Source of the DNA: Chlamydiales bacterium | Lineage (GTDB): Bacteria > Chlamydiota > Chlamydiia > Chlamydiales > Criblamydiaceae | Assembly: GCA_024233575.1 (NCBI GenBank) | Contig: JACKPN010000005.1 | Span: forward strand, 62,001 to 126,000 | Direction: 5' to 3' | DNA: 64,000 bases | In this document: positions 8,678 to 17,845 of the stretch, piece after piece | Position numbering within the stretch: position 1 is the first letter of the stretch | Layout: each line of letters opens with the position of its first letter | Notes under the pieces: model-generated | The model's input: the letters and a program-made list of their open reading frames with translations, nothing else | Databases searched by the model: none | Told to the model about the DNA's origin: nothing | Program-made: the position numbers and the translations under genes

Positions 8678-10411
8678 ATGAAAACACTGCAAAACCAACT
8701 AAAAAATCTTTTTACAGAAGCTTCTCTAAAAGCTTTTCCTGAGCTTGAGGGAAGCGACTTCCCCGTTGAGGTGCTGCAAAGCACGCAGCAAAAATTCGGC
8801 GACTATCAGTATAATTCTGCCATGAAAATGGCAAAACAACTCGGTAAACCGCCCAGGGAAATCGGTCAACGGATTATCGACCATATAGACTGCGGCACCC
8901 TGATTGAAAGCCTTGAGCTGGCAGGTCCCGGCTTTGTCAACATCCATCTAAAAGCCGAAGCCCTCGACAATTTTACCAACGCCATTGCCGGCGACGCTCA
9001 CCTTGCTGTCGATAAGCCGCATGGCGACCACCGTATCCTCGTCGAATTCTCATCTCCTAACACAGCCAAAGAGCTTCACGTCGGCCACCTGCGCTCGACA
9101 ATCATCGGTGACTGCCTGGCACGCCTTTTTGAGTTCCTCGGCTATGACGTCCTCCGCCTTAACCATATCGGCGACTGGGGTACACAATTCGGCATGCTGA
9201 TCGCCCATATGAAAGAAGAAGCTCCTTATGTCCTCACCGGGGAGCAGCACACCGACCTAAGCCATCTGGTTGGCTGGTACAAAGAATCAAAAAAACGTTT
9301 TGACGACGATATCGACTTCAAAAAACGCGCGCAGAACGAGGTTGTTGCCCTACAGAGCGGCAACGAAACATCCCTCGCCGCCTGGAAAATCTTGTGCGCC
9401 ATCTCCCGCGAAGCGTATCAGGAGATCTACGACCTCCTCGATATCAAGATCACTGAACGCGGCGAATCCTTTTATAACCCGATGCTTGAAGCTGTCGTCG
9501 ACGACCTCGACGCCAAAGGATTGATCACCATCTCCCATGGCGCAAAATGCATTTTTCTTGAAGGATTCAAAAATCGCGACGGCGACCCCCTCCCGTTGAT
9601 GGTGCAGAAGTCCGACGGCGGATACAACTATGACACTACCGACATGGCGGCAATGAAGCAGCGCGCCGAAGAAGAAGGCGTGGAGAGAATCATTATCGTC
9701 ACCGACGCCGGACAGGCGATCCATTTCCAGATGATTGAACAAGCATCGGTCAAAGCAGGATATCTCGATCCTCAGAAGGTGCAATTCGACCATGTCACCT
9801 TTGGTGTCGTTCTCGGTCCTGACGGCAAGAAATTTAAAACACGCTCAGGAGAAACAGAACGACTAATCGATCTGATTAGCACCGCTATTGAGAAGGCAGG
9901 CGAGATCCTCAAAGAACGCTCGCCGGAAATGGACGAGCAGGAGCGCAAAGAACTGGCACGCGCGCTCGGCATCGGCGCCATCAAATACGCTGACCTGTCA
10001 TGCAACCGTTCCGGCGACTACACCTTCAGCTATGACCGCATGCTGCGCTTCGAGGGCAACACTGCCGCCTATCTGATGTACTCCTACGTCCGTGTGGCAG
10101 GCATCAAACGCAAGATCGGCATCGACCAAATCAAAGGTTCCATCATTCTGGAGCATCCTACAGAGCGTGCTCTAGGACTGCATCTCGCCCAGTTCGGCGA
10201 AGCTCTGGAACAGGTCAGCAAGGACCTGCTGCCGAACAGGCTGACAGACTACCTTTATGCGTTAGCGGAGAAGTTCAATGCATTTTATCGCGACTGCCCT
10301 GTCGAAGGCTCTGAGCAGCAAAGCTCACGCCTCCTTCTTTGCGAGACAGTAGCAAGAGTGATGAAACAAGGATTGGAGATCTTGGGCGTTAAAACGGTCG
10401 AGAGAATGTAA
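8678..10411 (+). CDS. argS: Arginyl-tRNA synthetase
   Basis: 577 residues from the chosen start; class I synthetase charging tRNA-Arg. The HIGH signature is H-V-G-H-L-R-S; the KMSKS loop is degenerate, as is common in ArgRS (K-F-K-T-R-S-G). The N-terminal Add-1 domain and the C-terminal DALR anticodon-binding domain (with Y-L-M-Y-S-Y-V-R before it) are complete. The frame stays open upstream to 8612, but those 22 codons are hydrophobic and unlike ArgRS, while MKTLQNQLKNLF at 8678 is a normal ArgRS beginning. It ends three bases from the convergent lipase-like gene. Confidence 0.95.
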   Translation: MKTLQNQLKNLFTEASLKAFPELEGSDFPVEVLQSTQQKFGDYQYNSAMKMAKQLGKPPREIGQRIIDHIDCGTLIESLELAGPGFVNIHLKAEALDNFTNAIAGDAHLAVDKPHGDHRILVEFSSPNTAKELHVGHLRSTIIGDCLARLFEFLGYDVLRLNHIGDWGTQFGMLIAHMKEEAPYVLTGEQHTDLSHLVGWYKESKKRFDDDIDFKKRAQNEVVALQSGNETSLAAWKILCAISREAYQEIYDLLDIKITERGESFYNPMLEAVVDDLDAKGLITISHGAKCIFLEGFKNRDGDPLPLMVQKSDGGYNYDTTDMAAMKQRAEEEGVERIIIVTDAGQAIHFQMIEQASVKAGYLDPQKVQFDHVTFGVVLGPDGKKFKTRSGETERLIDLISTAIEKAGEILKERSPEMDEQERKELARALGIGAIKYADLSCNRSGDYTFSYDRMLRFEGNTAAYLMYSYVRVAGIKRKIGIDQIKGSIILEHPTERALGLHLAQFGEALEQVSKDLLPNRLTDYLYALAEKFNAFYRDCPVEGSEQQSSRLLLCETVARVMKQGLEILGVKTVERM

Positions 10412-10413
10412 CG

Positions 10414-11466
10414 TTAAGCGACAGGCGCCATTAAGTTGCTTTCTACATACTTGACAGCATTGCATATCTTCGTAGCCGCTTCGTCGTCAAACATACACCA
10501 GATATGCCCGATGCCGCGCTTCAGTTTCTCTCTGTAGATGTTATCGCCTTTCATGCTCTTACGCTTAGCTGAGCCGTTCTTGACAATCCAGTCATCTTTG
10601 CTATAGAAAAGGAGTTGTCTCGGTTTGTCGACTAAATCGTGCTCTTGCTGTGATAGCCTTTTCACCCATTCATGATCGGGAGTCATATGGCTGCCGCAAC
10701 CTTTAGGGTAGAAACTGACAAGTTTTGAGGCTTCCGTTCCTTCATGCGGAGTGCATAAGGTCGTCGTCAACGGAATTTTTCTTTTATTATCAGGGTCAGA
10801 CCACACATCCTTAGCTAGAAGCCCTCCCATCGAGTGACAAACAGGCACCCATGTAACGGTATAGCCAACATCCCTCTGAAAACGATCCATTTCATCTCTG
10901 ATCGTTTTCACATGATCTTGCGAATTTTTCAATGGATCGCCAACGTTAACAAAACGGAAGTTATACTCTTCCTTTTTTAAACGCTTGTAAATATAGAAAA
11001 AGTTGTTGCTGCTTCCCAAGTAACCGTTGATGAAAATGACCGTAGGCTTATTAGGATTATAATCTTCAGCCTTGGTATTATACTTGGTATAATCGAATGG
11101 GAAAACAGCGCCTAGTACAGCAGCGCCGACAAAATCTGAGAACAGTCCATGCCCTTTTTCAATTATTCGCTGCAATGGCTTAGGCAGATGAGGAGATGCT
11201 TGCCATGCCGCCCTAGCACCAACAAAAATTGTCAGCGCAACAGCGGAAACAACAGCGATGACGATGGTAGCTGCGCATGGGAGTACGACAGCAGTAACTA
11301 CAGCAGCAACGGTTGCCGCGGTTAACGTGGCAGCTAAGGCGATAAATGCGATTTTCGCCGCTTTGTCTACACGAAACCCTTTGTTATCATCCGGCTGTTC
11401 GAGCGCCTTTGAAAACGAAGGTTTCGCATCAGTAACATCGACTATCCGTACCATCTTTGTCTCCAT
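10414..11466 (-). CDS. Alpha/beta-hydrolase (lipase-like) with N-terminal two-lobed hydrophobic segment
   Basis: 350 residues. Residues about 38-83 form two adjacent hydrophobic helices separated by a short turn, like the anchors of chlamydial Inc proteins. The catalytic part follows: the oxyanion-hole strand V-I-F-I-N-G-Y-L-G near 142, the nucleophile elbow C-H-S-M-G-G near 212 (Ser in the S-x-G position, with the first Gly of GxSxG replaced by Cys), an acid candidate in Y-S-K-D-D-W-I, and a late G-I-G-H-I-W with the likely catalytic His. An esterase, lipase or acyltransferase is expected; the substrate is unknown. A second ATG at 11454 has GGAG well placed before it and may be the true start. 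It stands alone, convergent with argS. Confidence 0.8.
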   Translation of the reverse strand: METKMVRIVDVTDAKPSFSKALEQPDDNKGFRVDKAAKIAFIALAATLTAATVAAVVTAVVLPCAATIVIAVVSAVALTIFVGARAAWQASPHLPKPLQRIIEKGHGLFSDFVGAAVLGAVFPFDYTKYNTKAEDYNPNKPTVIFINGYLGSSNNFFYIYKRLKKEEYNFRFVNVGDPLKNSQDHVKTIRDEMDRFQRDVGYTVTWVPVCHSMGGLLAKDVWSDPDNKRKIPLTTTLCTPHEGTEASKLVSFYPKGCGSHMTPDHEWVKRLSQQEHDLVDKPRQLLFYSKDDWIVKNGSAKRKSMKGDNIYREKLKRGIGHIWCMFDDEAATKICNAVKYVESNLMAPVA

Positions 11467-11521
11467 GTTAATTATTTAACATAACAGACTAACTCATTGA
11501 TGTGAAGAATCTTAACAATTT

Positions 11522-12505
11522 CTAAATAATTGCCGATTTTGAGCTTTCTCCAGGAACTTCACGTACATAACGTGGCACAGCATAACCAGGTAAAACTTTC
11601 TTGAGACCCTCAATCAACACGCGTCCCGCACTTTCCGGTACGGCAAAATGGGCGGCGCCCTGCACAGGATCCAGCTGATGTAAATAGTAGGGCATCACTC
11701 CCCGGTCCGTTAGATTTTCAAACAAGTCTGCCAAGATATCAACAGAATCATTGACGCCGCGAAGCAATACCGTTTGATTCAACACAGGAATCCCCAATTT
11801 CTGCACTCTCGCAAGCGCAAGAAACAAATCATCTCCAATTTCATGCGGATGGTTGCAATGAATCACAAAAAACACCTGCAAGCGCGTACTGCCAAGAATG
11901 GCGATCAGTTCGTCATCGAGACGTTCAGGGATCCCGATCGGAAAACGGGAATGAAATCGCAACTTTTTAAGATGAGGAATTTTTTCCAGAGAACCGATCA
12001 AGTCTTTCAATTTATTATTTGATAGCGATAACGGATCTCCACCGCTCAAGATAACCTCGTGAATAGAAGGATCGCCGGTAATATAACGAAGCTCATCATC
12101 AAACACCTTGTTCTCCGTCGCATAGTCAAAATTTTGCCTGAAACAATAGCGGCAGTGCATGACGCAGGCGCTGCTGCAGACCAACAAGACCCTGCCCTGA
12201 TACTTATGAATCAACTTGGAGGTTTCGCGACAAAGGCTATCTCCGACAGGGTCCAAGACATACCCGTCTGTCTTTAATAACTCGTCTCGTAGAGGTACAA
12301 ACTGACGAAAAAGGGGATCTTTGACGGATCCTTTCTGCATTCGCGCCGCTAAACGTAGCGGAACGTTCAACCTGAAACGGGGCCGGTCAATCAGTTGTGA
12401 ACGTTGCTCTTGGGTCAACTCCAGAAAGTCGGCCAACAGCTCCAATGAAATAAAATTTTTTCTTTGTATTTCCCGCCAGGAAGGAGGCAGAACTGATAAA
12501 GACAT
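11522..12505 (-). CDS. epmB: EF-P (R)-beta-lysylation radical SAM protein EpmB (KamA family)
   Basis: 327 residues from ATG 12505 (a GTG lies directly before it). The radical-SAM cluster motif C-x3-C-x2-C is seen as C-R-Y-C-F-R with an upstream Cys (C-V-M-H-C-R-Y-C-F), then G-G-D-P-L-S typical of lysine 2,3-aminomutases. Length and the N-terminal L-P-P-S-W block fit EpmB, which makes beta-lysine for EF-P modification, rather than the longer catabolic KamA. No epmA or efp is seen in this window. A lysine aminomutase of other purpose cannot be excluded. Confidence 0.85.
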   Translation of the reverse strand: MSLSVLPPSWREIQRKNFISLELLADFLELTQEQRSQLIDRPRFRLNVPLRLAARMQKGSVKDPLFRQFVPLRDELLKTDGYVLDPVGDSLCRETSKLIHKYQGRVLLVCSSACVMHCRYCFRQNFDYATENKVFDDELRYITGDPSIHEVILSGGDPLSLSNNKLKDLIGSLEKIPHLKKLRFHSRFPIGIPERLDDELIAILGSTRLQVFFVIHCNHPHEIGDDLFLALARVQKLGIPVLNQTVLLRGVNDSVDILADLFENLTDRGVMPYYLHQLDPVQGAAHFAVPESAGRVLIEGLKKVLPGYAVPRYVREVPGESSKSAII

Positions 12506-12638
12506 CACTTTCTCAATATAGTTAAAAAAGGATTATATTAATTTTAGACATGAAAATCAATATAAAAATAAATTTTACTTGAAATAAATTAAACAATCAA
12601 TTAATATTATATTTTACAAAACTAAAATCGAAACAATT

Positions 12639-13481
12639 ATGGCTATTACAACGTTTTTAACTTCAAGTTTAGATGATCAATCTATTAACCGATTCTGTCG
12701 CTGGAACTACAATGATGGAATATCCTCTTCTAATAGTAGTAAAACTCGAGAGATCCAAACATCCGACAATGTGATCAAAATTAGCACCGTTTCTGATGAT
12801 GTTTTCAAAAAATGTTGCGATACGTGGAAAAAGCTTAAAAACCAATCACTCGCAATAGGAATCATCGGCACGATCTCTGTAGTTGTTCTGACGGGTTTGG
12901 CCTCAGGTCTTGTTGCATCCTGTACAGTGCTTGCTTCTCCCCTTCTAGCAGCTGTAGCAACAGTTGTAACACTGACTTCCCTGCCTCTGATTTTGGGATG
13001 CAGTTTTCTTATTTACCAAGGGTTTAGTTGTTACAATATCGCAAAAAAGGAACTGAACGAATGGAAAAAAACTGAACATATCCAAACCGATCAATACCAT
13101 AATGAACAACGAACTAAAGCTTTGAGGACGACTGAAAACCAGAACTTCATTGATGAATCAACCCTTCTGTTCTACCTGACGGACGATGAAATAAGATCCA
13201 AAGACGGATTACTTGATGCGATGAAGCGCTCGATCCCAGAAGATATCGACTGGGGCACCAAAAAGAAAGAACTTATCCCAACTCTTCAGAACAAACTTAC
13301 CTGCGCGATACGAATAGAACAGCTGGAAACACCAGCCTTAGTGCCTATCGTATTGCATGGAATGAAGGTACAACTGAAATATTTTGAACTAGATGATTCC
13401 ATTGACGTAGAAACGATAAAGCATCTGTGGAATTCAACTCTTAATATTAAAAAAAGTAAGGACTCACATGAGCACAATTAA
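12639..13481 (+). CDS. Inc-like hydrophobic-hairpin protein, first of a tandem pair
   Basis: 280 residues. The N-terminal 70 are soluble, residues about 71-133 form a long two-lobed hydrophobic region (two helices with a short turn), and the C-terminal 145 are charged and helical. This architecture is the hallmark of chlamydial inclusion-membrane proteins, which are type III substrates, though here it is only architecture. It is paralogous to the next gene: both have I-x-T-V-S-D, a short spacer, W-x-K-L-K-N-x-S-L-A directly before the hydrophobic region, and a later L-x-x-Y-L-x-x-D-E. Its last 14 bases overlap the second gene, so the pair is probably co-transcribed. AT-rich codon use sets it apart from argS and murA. 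Confidence 0.8.
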   Translation: MAITTFLTSSLDDQSINRFCRWNYNDGISSSNSSKTREIQTSDNVIKISTVSDDVFKKCCDTWKKLKNQSLAIGIIGTISVVVLTGLASGLVASCTVLASPLLAAVATVVTLTSLPLILGCSFLIYQGFSCYNIAKKELNEWKKTEHIQTDQYHNEQRTKALRTTENQNFIDESTLLFYLTDDEIRSKDGLLDAMKRSIPEDIDWGTKKKELIPTLQNKLTCAIRIEQLETPALVPIVLHGMKVQLKYFELDDSIDVETIKHLWNSTLNIKKSKDSHEHN

Positions 13482-14340
13482 TTTTCTAATCCACGGAACG
13501 CAAGACGATAAAATTGCTTCATTTTGTTACTCTAACAACGATACCTACCCTACATCTCTGAAAGGTATACACTCATTTGAAGGAAAACCCAATATTTCCG
13601 ACGATGGTAAAACAAAAACAATCGATATCGATCAATCAATCAGAATTACAACTGTTTCCGATAAGTGCTTAAAAGAGAGCGTAGAGATCTGGAATAAGCT
13701 GAAAAATAGATCGCTAGCAGCATGCGTGCTTGCAGGGATGTGCGTCGTTCCATTGCTCATCGCAGCAGGAGCTGCCGGCGGCCTTTTGGGACTTTCTCTT
13801 TTTACCGGCACAATCGCATTAATATTGGCACCCACAATGGTCGTCGTTGCCATTTCTATTATCGCTTTTACAAGTGCTTTCCCTGCCTTTGCGTATATCG
13901 CCTATAGGCGCTATCAAACTGCTAAGCAAGAATATAACTCATTTACCAATGAACTGAAAAAAGCAGATTATCACTGTGAACAACGTAAAAAACTTAGGGA
14001 AAACTCTCTCGAGGCAATTAAAAATGACGCAAGTTTAGCACACTATCTCTCAAATGATGAATTGACATCGAACCAGGAGCTATACTCTTATTGCAAAGAG
14101 ACTCTGCAAACATTAAGTGATCAGGCTAAGTCTGAAGAGACTCGTGAAGAATTCCAGAATAGCTTTTTCAAAAACTTATTTATCGTGGATAAATTATTAG
14201 ATTTGAATACCAATAATCAAGAACTCCGGAAAAATATGGAAATCTTTAAAGAGGCGCGTCGTTGGAATTTCACGTTAAATGAAATATTTTGTTTCAAATT
14301 TGGTAATTTATGCGATGAAATACTGAAGGAATTACCCTAG
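13468..14340 (+). CDS. Inc-like hydrophobic-hairpin protein, second of a tandem pair
   Basis: 290 residues, paralogue of the preceding gene. There is a soluble N-terminus, a two-lobed hydrophobic region at about 83-147, then a charged, helical C-terminal half. It shares with its neighbour the block T-V-S-D and W-N-K-L-K-N-R-S-L-A before the membrane region and H-Y-L-S-N-D-E after it, which points to tandem duplication followed by strong divergence. The start ATG overlaps the end of gene one (ATGAGCACAATTAA carries both start and stop). Candidate inclusion-membrane or host-vesicle protein; function unknown. It is convergent with murA, with a gap of five bases. Confidence 0.8.
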   Translation: MSTINFLIHGTQDDKIASFCYSNNDTYPTSLKGIHSFEGKPNISDDGKTKTIDIDQSIRITTVSDKCLKESVEIWNKLKNRSLAACVLAGMCVVPLLIAAGAAGGLLGLSLFTGTIALILAPTMVVVAISIIAFTSAFPAFAYIAYRRYQTAKQEYNSFTNELKKADYHCEQRKKLRENSLEAIKNDASLAHYLSNDELTSNQELYSYCKETLQTLSDQAKSEETREEFQNSFFKNLFIVDKLLDLNTNNQELRKNMEIFKEARRWNFTLNEIFCFKFGNLCDEILKELP

Positions 14341-14345
14341 CCAGA

Positions 14346-15764
14346 TTAAGCAGTGACTTCAGCTTTTTTGAAGATCGACTGCAACTCCTTCAAAGGTATT
14401 TTTCCTACCGGAGGGACGAGAGATTCAGGCTTATCGTCCACTTCCGTTCTTGAGACATCAACTCCAAGATTACCTAAATTCTCGTAGAGATTTTCATACC
14501 CCCTGTCAAGGTATGGAAGACCTGTGATTGTACTTGTTCCTTCAGCGATCGTTGCCGCCATCACATACGAAAAACCGGCGCGCAGATCAGGAATGGCAAT
14601 GCTGGTTGCTTGAAGCGGCGTCTCCCCGCGGACAATCAAACTGTGAGGGAAGCTTTGCGAAGCAAAACGACACTGGCGCCCTCCCAAACATTGACGGAAC
14701 AGGGTAATGTCCGCCCCCATGGTCTTCAGGGTATCGGTATAACCAAATCGATTCTCATAAACGGTCTCGTGGACAACCGAAGAACCGGTTGCCTGCGTCA
14801 TCAAAACGACAAAAGGCTGCTGCCAGTCAGTCATAAATCCGGGATGGACGTCGGTCTCAAGGTGTAATCCACCTTGCAATGGACCGTCATAGAAAAACTC
14901 GATACCATTTTCCTTCACTTCAAAGCCGCCGCCAACTTCCCTAAGCTTATTCAGGAATGTCATCATATCCGGATGACGGGCGCCTTCAACGAACACACGC
15001 CCTTTAGAACAGATCGCTGCCATCCCCCACGATGCTGCGACAATGCGGTCAGGAACGACTGAATGCTCAACTTCGTAAAAACGGCGCGTTCCCTGGATGC
15101 GTATCGTACGATCGACATCAAGGGTGATGTTGGCTCCGAGTTTCTGCAAGAAGAGAATCAGATCGATCACCTCCGGCTCGACAGCAGCATTTTTGATTTC
15201 GGTAATGCCGCGAGCAGTGATACCGGCAAGGATGACGTTCTCTGTAGCGCCTACAGAGGGATATGGAAGAGTGATCACTGTGCCTTGAAGCCCGTGATGC
15301 GCATGGGCAAAATACGCCCCTTGCTTTTTCATCTCGCGGTATTCGATCTCTGCTCCCAGCGAGCGAAGAGCATCAAGATGGAAGTTAACGGGACGTCGAC
15401 CTATTGGGCATCCTCCGGCAACAGGGACAATGATATCCTCGCCTGTGCGCCCTAACAACGCCCCAATCATCAAGATCGGCACTCGATTCGCCCCGGAAAA
15501 ACGCTGTGGCACGTAAGACGTGGCAAGCTCGCGCGTGACAACTTCCATGATTCCCGCTTTGCGATCCCAGGCAACCTCCATGCCGATTTCCTGACATAAG
15601 GCAACAGTAACATCCACTTCGGAAATATTGGGTACGTTATAGAATCGACATGGCTTATCGGAAAGAAGAGACGCAACAAGAAGCTTGGAGATTGCGTTTT
15701 TAGCTCCTGAAACTTTGACATGTCCATTAAGCGGCTTCCCGCCGGTGATTTTCAGTGCTTCCAT
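14346..15764 (-). CDS. murA: UDP-N-acetylglucosamine 1-carboxyvinyltransferase MurA
   Basis: 472 residues; first committed step of peptidoglycan precursor synthesis (enolpyruvyl transfer from PEP to UDP-GlcNAc). The N-terminal S-G-A-K-N-A holds the catalytic Lys. The active-site loop reads G-G-C-P-I-G-R-R-P, so the fosfomycin-target Cys (Cys115 of E. coli) is present. C. trachomatis MurA has Asp there, making this enzyme look fosfomycin-sensitive by comparison. The C-terminus is about 40-50 residues longer than the 419-residue E. coli enzyme, with a charged tail. It is a single gene, convergent with the Inc-like pair. Confidence 0.95.
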   Translation of the reverse strand: MEALKITGGKPLNGHVKVSGAKNAISKLLVASLLSDKPCRFYNVPNISEVDVTVALCQEIGMEVAWDRKAGIMEVVTRELATSYVPQRFSGANRVPILMIGALLGRTGEDIIVPVAGGCPIGRRPVNFHLDALRSLGAEIEYREMKKQGAYFAHAHHGLQGTVITLPYPSVGATENVILAGITARGITEIKNAAVEPEVIDLILFLQKLGANITLDVDRTIRIQGTRRFYEVEHSVVPDRIVAASWGMAAICSKGRVFVEGARHPDMMTFLNKLREVGGGFEVKENGIEFFYDGPLQGGLHLETDVHPGFMTDWQQPFVVLMTQATGSSVVHETVYENRFGYTDTLKTMGADITLFRQCLGGRQCRFASQSFPHSLIVRGETPLQATSIAIPDLRAGFSYVMAATIAEGTSTITGLPYLDRGYENLYENLGNLGVDVSRTEVDDKPESLVPPVGKIPLKELQSIFKKAEVTA

Positions 15765-15955
15765 TGTCGCTCCCTTGGTGCGATGATTGCCGATTGCGAA
15801 GGAGTTGTTCGGTTATTCGCCATGATAGTACCGCAATTTTTTAAAAATAACAATCGTTACCTCGTCAGTTAGCAGATCGCCTTTTTTCTTTCAAACAATG
15901 AGATGTTAAGACAGAATAGCTTGCTGATCAATTTCAAATCCTAGGAGTACATGCC

Positions 15956-16600
15956 ATGCATCCAATTAGCAACAGTTCCTCTTTTTCGAATGAAGCGAAA
16001 CCGCCACACAATCAGATTAGCACAATGAGCTATGGGCATGTTGCAGTCATCAACCCCGATCCCAAGGTAAAATACAGTGAGGACAAGGTCTTTGAAATCA
16101 TGCAAACCGCTATCAAAGACTGCCCATCCCTCTGCGAATGGAGCACCTTTACGACACCTTTAGGACAGCCTCTCAGAACAGCGATCTATCACCTCGGCTG
16201 TGACAATGGATTCCATGTGTCGTTCAAAAATTACAAGCCATCCGAAACCGTTATCAACCTACCCAATCGACCCAGTGTTGTTTTCCCAAGGCCCGCATCT
16301 ACTAGAGTGACTTTTTCCGTTAATACAAAACAACTTGGCCCAACCACGCAGCCAAATGGCGTGATCACAGGAAGAATGTGCTTTGATGAATATAAACAGT
16401 CGCTACGGAAATCGTTTGAATCCATTAAACAAACATTCGACAACGACAGTAGCGTTCAAGAAATTCGAAGAAAACTCTACAAAAAAGACGAAGAACTCAT
16501 TGTAGGGATAGCCTCTGAGACCCTTGGATGGAGGAGTTTTCAAATTCTAACTGTTGAAGAAGATAATGAACATTTTCTGATCTGCAAACGCCGTCAGTAG
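15956..16600 (+). CDS. Hypothetical protein, unknown family
   Basis: 214 residues, soluble, with a low-complexity Ser/Asn/Pro N-terminus (MHPISNSSSFSNEAKPPHNQ) of the kind seen on type III effectors. I recognise no domain. The middle contains several beta-type segments and a C-terminal helical part rich in Lys/Glu, then a short beta end. AGGAG lies eight bases before the ATG, which supports this start. The stop overlaps the end of the convergent flavin reductase gene by seven bases. I infer an accessory chlamydial protein; its function is unknown. Confidence 0.7.
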   Translation: MHPISNSSSFSNEAKPPHNQISTMSYGHVAVINPDPKVKYSEDKVFEIMQTAIKDCPSLCEWSTFTTPLGQPLRTAIYHLGCDNGFHVSFKNYKPSETVINLPNRPSVVFPRPASTRVTFSVNTKQLGPTTQPNGVITGRMCFDEYKQSLRKSFESIKQTFDNDSSVQEIRRKLYKKDEELIVGIASETLGWRSFQILTVEEDNEHFLICKRRQ

Positions 16601-17730
16601 ACGTCTCGCAGATACCTTTTCTCTTTGCGCAGCTGCTTGACAGTCGCCATGCCGTCATGTCCATGCTGTTCAAAGATGTTGACAAGAGCACTCTCGACAT
16701 CTTTCGCCATGTAATTGGCATCGCCGCAAACATAAACGTACGCGCCGCCTTGAATCCAGCGATACAGCTCCTCGCTATTCTCAAGCATGCGATGCTGCAC
16801 GTAGACCTTCTCCGGTTGATCGCGGGAAAAAGCTAGATCGAGCTTCAGCTTCCCTTCCTTTTGGAGATCTGTCCAGTAGTCGCCGTACAGAAAATGGTCT
16901 TTACGTGTCCACTCTCCGAAAAACAGCCAGTTTCTTCCGGCAGCACCCGTCGCTAATCGCTCCTGCATGAATGCGCGGAACGGCGCCACACCGGTACCGG
17001 GACCGATCATGATCATATCGGCATTGCCGTCTTCAGGAATCGTAAAACCTTTATGCGGCTGGATATAAACAGGTACAACAGGCTGATGGAGAGGTACATG
17101 ATCACAGAGATAGTTGGTGCAGATACCAAGACGGGGATGGCCGCCGCTCTCATAGATAACGCGGGCGACAGTCAGATGAACTTCATCGTCGAAGTGACTT
17201 AGCGACGAGGCTATCGAATAAAAGCGAGGCAACAGCGGCGTGGTCATCTCAACAAGCTCCTGTGAGGAAAACTGCACTTCACCATTTTCGAGCAAAACAT
17301 CCCAAAGCTCTCTCTCTGCAAGATAACGCTTGAGCTGGTCGCGGTTTTCACTTTCAAAAAGATAGTGGAGCTGCTGCTTTTTATTCTCATCGCTCTGCCT
17401 ATCGGCGATCACCTTGAGTAACTTTCGATTGACATCGGATAAATTAACGCGTTTCTTCAGCATCTCCTGGAGAGGCAACGTCTCCTGCCGGCGCAGATCG
17501 CAAACCTCTTCATCGCCATGCATGCGCAACGCTTCCAACGTTTTTGCAACAAGCTCATCGTGGTTATAGGGCTGCACGGCGATGCTGTCGCCGACAGCAT
17601 AAGTCATCCCCGAACCGGCAAGGTCGAGCACAATATGGAGCGTCTGCTTGCCCGATTCCGGAGCACATAAATGGCTGCGCTCTTTCACAGCAGCTAAAAA
17701 TGGGTTGTCGCGGTCGTAACTATCTGACAT
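16594..17730 (-). CDS. cysJ: Sulfite-reductase-type flavoprotein (FAD/NADPH module)
   Basis: 378 residues. It carries only the FAD-NADPH reductase part of the CysJ/cytochrome P450 reductase fold and lacks the FMN flavodoxin domain. Visible: R-F-Y-S-I-A-S-S (FAD-binding RxYS), G-I-C-T-N-Y-L (family G-x-C/V-S/T-x-x-L), G-P-G-T-G-V-A-P-F-R (NADPH pyrophosphate site), V-Y-V-C-G-D-A-N-Y-M (NADPH) and a C-terminal Y-L-R-D-V-Y. Chlamydiae keep such a shortened reductase, and its true electron acceptor is not settled; I see no hemoprotein partner here. It is divergent from ppdK. Confidence 0.85.
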   Translation of the reverse strand: MSDSYDRDNPFLAAVKERSHLCAPESGKQTLHIVLDLAGSGMTYAVGDSIAVQPYNHDELVAKTLEALRMHGDEEVCDLRRQETLPLQEMLKKRVNLSDVNRKLLKVIADRQSDENKKQQLHYLFESENRDQLKRYLAERELWDVLLENGEVQFSSQELVEMTTPLLPRFYSIASSLSHFDDEVHLTVARVIYESGGHPRLGICTNYLCDHVPLHQPVVPVYIQPHKGFTIPEDGNADMIMIGPGTGVAPFRAFMQERLATGAAGRNWLFFGEWTRKDHFLYGDYWTDLQKEGKLKLDLAFSRDQPEKVYVQHRMLENSEELYRWIQGGAYVYVCGDANYMAKDVESALVNIFEQHGHDGMATVKQLRKEKRYLRDVY

Positions 17731-17845
17731 AAAGTAGGTACATATTCTTGAATTTCAAAAACATGATAGCAGATTTTTTATTGAAATAACAGAAAAATTT
17801 GTGTAAGGTGCCAGATTACTGACTGAAATCGAAGAGGGCTGCCCC

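Noticed and set aside
9350..9793. 147-codon open frame antisense to argS
   Set aside because: Mirror frame of a GC-rich core gene; no start context, and the sense frame is certain.
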